Positions 62,837 to 64,000 of a DNA stretch of 64,000 nucleotides are shown here, piece by piece. Under the pieces are notes generated by a model that did no database searches, had not been told where the DNA came from, and saw nothing but the letters and a program-made list of their open reading frames with translations. This DNA comes from Anthocerotibacter panamensis C109 (GTDB lineage: Bacteria; Cyanobacteriota; Cyanobacteriia; Gloeobacterales; Anthocerotibacteraceae). The stretch lies in assembly GCF_018389385.1 (NCBI RefSeq), contig NZ_CP062698.1, positions 2,979,501-3,043,500 on the forward strand. The letters are read 5' to 3'. Position 1 is the stretch's first letter. The number at the start of each line of letters is the position of its first letter. Both the position numbers and the translations under genes were made by a program.

Positions 62837-63823
62837 TTGGAACCGCCTGTGGCCGAGCTTATTCTGCTGGAATTTGAGAAACCGCTGGCCGAACTCGAGA
62901 AGAAAATCGACCAAATCCGCGCCCAAGCCAGAAATGAGGGAGTAGACGTCACCGATCAGTTAGTGGAACTGGAGGAGAAGATCACCCATCTCAGGACTAA
63001 CCTCTTCGCCAAACTCACCCCCTTCGAGCGGTTGCAGGTGGCCCGCCATCCCCAACGCCCGAGCGCTCTGGACTACTTTCAGACAGTGGCGGATGAATGG
63101 CTGGAGCTACGTGGGGACCGGGCTTTTGCAGATGACCCGGCGCTGGTCGGGGGGCTTGCCCGTCTGGAAGGCGGCGGCGTGAGCTTCAATGTGGTCGTCA
63201 TGGGCCACCAAAAGGGCCGCGACACCAAGGACAACATCAAGCGCAACTTCGGGATGCCCCAACCCGAGGGCTATCGTAAGGCACTGCGCCTGATGCAGCA
63301 CGCTGACCGTTTCGGGTTGCCGATCTTGACTTTTATCGATACTCCAGGAGCCTATCCGGGGGTCCAGGCTGAGGAACGGGGGCAGGGTGAGGCGCTAGCG
63401 CGCAATATCCGCGAGATGTTTCACCTCAGTGTGCCGGTGGTCTGTACGGTGATTGGGGAGGGCGGCTCGGGGGGGGCGCTGGCTGTCGGGGTCGGCAATC
63501 GGGTGATGATGCTGGAGAATGCGGTCTATTCGGTGATCGCGCCTGAGAGTTGTTCCTCGATCCTCTGGCGCGATACCAAGCACTCCCAGGAAGCAGCCAA
63601 TGCCCTGAAGATCACTGCGCGCGACCTCAAGCGGCTGGGGATCATCGACGAGATTATCCCGGAACCCCTGGGCGGGGCGCACCGTTCGCCGGTCACTATG
63701 GCCCAGACGCTCAAAGCCATGCTCCTTCGCCAACTCAAAGAACTCTCCACCCATGCCCCCGAGGAACTACGCGCCCAGCGCTATGAAAAGTTCCGCAGGA
63801 TGGGGGCTTTTATGGAAGACTAG
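62837..63823 (+). CDS. accA: Acetyl-CoA carboxylase carboxyltransferase subunit alpha
   Basis: AccA with AccD transfers the carboxyl group from biotin to acetyl-CoA. The product contains LLEFEKPLAELEKKIDQIRA, the conserved RNFGMPQPEGYRKALRLM, FIDTPGAYPGVQAEERGQG, and GEGGSGGALAVGVGNRV. The start is uncertain: TTG at 62837 gives the usual N-terminal length (328 residues), but no clear ribosome site is seen. A GTG at 62849 and a longer start at 62750 are alternatives. Confidence 0.95.
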   Translation: MEPPVAELILLEFEKPLAELEKKIDQIRAQARNEGVDVTDQLVELEEKITHLRTNLFAKLTPFERLQVARHPQRPSALDYFQTVADEWLELRGDRAFADDPALVGGLARLEGGGVSFNVVVMGHQKGRDTKDNIKRNFGMPQPEGYRKALRLMQHADRFGLPILTFIDTPGAYPGVQAEERGQGEALARNIREMFHLSVPVVCTVIGEGGSGGALAVGVGNRVMMLENAVYSVIAPESCSSILWRDTKHSQEAANALKITARDLKRLGIIDEIIPEPLGGAHRSPVTMAQTLKAMLLRQLKELSTHAPEELRAQRYEKFRRMGAFMED

Positions 63824-63845
63824 CCCGGTCACGGGAGGACAACTG

Positions 63846-64000
63846 ATGCAACTGCGGGTCCATGTCCCTGCCCATCCGTTTATCGGACAACTGCTCACAA
63901 TCTGCCGGGACTGCAATACCCCGGCCCCCATTTTTCGCTCGGCGGTGGCTGATCTAGGACGCTGGCTGACCTATGAGTGCTGCCGGGATTGGCTGCCGGT
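63846..64000 (+). CDS. upp: Uracil phosphoribosyltransferase, N-terminal part
   Basis: The gene runs off the window after about 51 codons. The N-terminal part LRVHVPAHPFIGQLLTICRD and SAVADLGRWLTYECCRDWLP matches the family. Uracil salvage is the predicted role. GGGAGG lies eight bases before the ATG. Confidence 0.85.
   Translation, partial: MQLRVHVPAHPFIGQLLTICRDCNTPAPIFRSAVADLGRWLTYECCRDWLP

Overview
This window is chromosomal DNA of a cyanobacterium. The diagnostic genes are magnesium chelatase subunit H (chlH), photosystem I subunits psaF and psaL, a CpcS/CpeS-type phycobilin lyase, a cyanobacterial AbrB regulator, and several cyanobacteria-specific unknown families (DUF3110-, DUF1995-, DUF3153-, DUF2808- and DUF6737-like). 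Coding sequence is moderately GC-rich and genes are densely packed. Three features hint at an early-branching, Gloeobacter-like lineage: PsaF has an enlarged lumenal domain, the small gene behind it encodes only a very divergent PsaJ-like protein, and ribosomal protein genes rplB and rplA both stand outside their usual operons. The lineage call is inference; no rRNA is present to confirm it.

Layout. 0-3 kb: a decayed IS701-like transposase, an exopolysaccharide-initiating sugar transferase, and an 85-bp IS701-like fragment directly after its stop codon. 3-16 kb: housekeeping and photosynthesis genes (tRNA-Leu, phycobilin lyase, cysteine synthase, tRNA-Ala, thrB, an ABC exporter, rplB, cyAbrB, a candidate structured RNA, arsR, rbfA, hpt, pth, an Sfp-type transferase). 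16-28 kb: a TPM-domain protein, gpsA, a large SLH-porin behind a Pho-box-like repeat, gcvP, a YtaF-type membrane protein, a lipoprotein, an MCP-like protein and a secreted protein made of three repeats. 28-31 kb: a second sugar transferase with a WcaI-like glycosyltransferase. 31-37.5 kb: rsmG, bolA, psaF with the PsaJ-like gene, rplA, psaL and nnr. 37.6-40.7 kb: small membrane and secreted proteins and a lipase gene carrying the N-terminal leader of extracellular contractile injection system (eCIS) proteins, broken by a single TGA. 41-51 kb: chlH, an L,D-transpeptidase, an aminotransferase, a peptide transporter, larC and smpB. 51-64 kb: a GNAT enzyme, a solitary TnpB element lying against trpF, two radical SAM loci (one PSII-related family, one ArsS-like), an inactive-looking M56 peptidase, a thioredoxin, a PadR/membrane pair, a GST, a flavin reductase, accA and the start of upp.

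The most interesting loci are the eCIS-leader lipase, the PsaJ-like protein behind psaF, the TnpB element whose right end appears to supply the trpF ribosome-binding site, the candidate structured RNA near 11.8 kb, and the three-repeat secreted protein.
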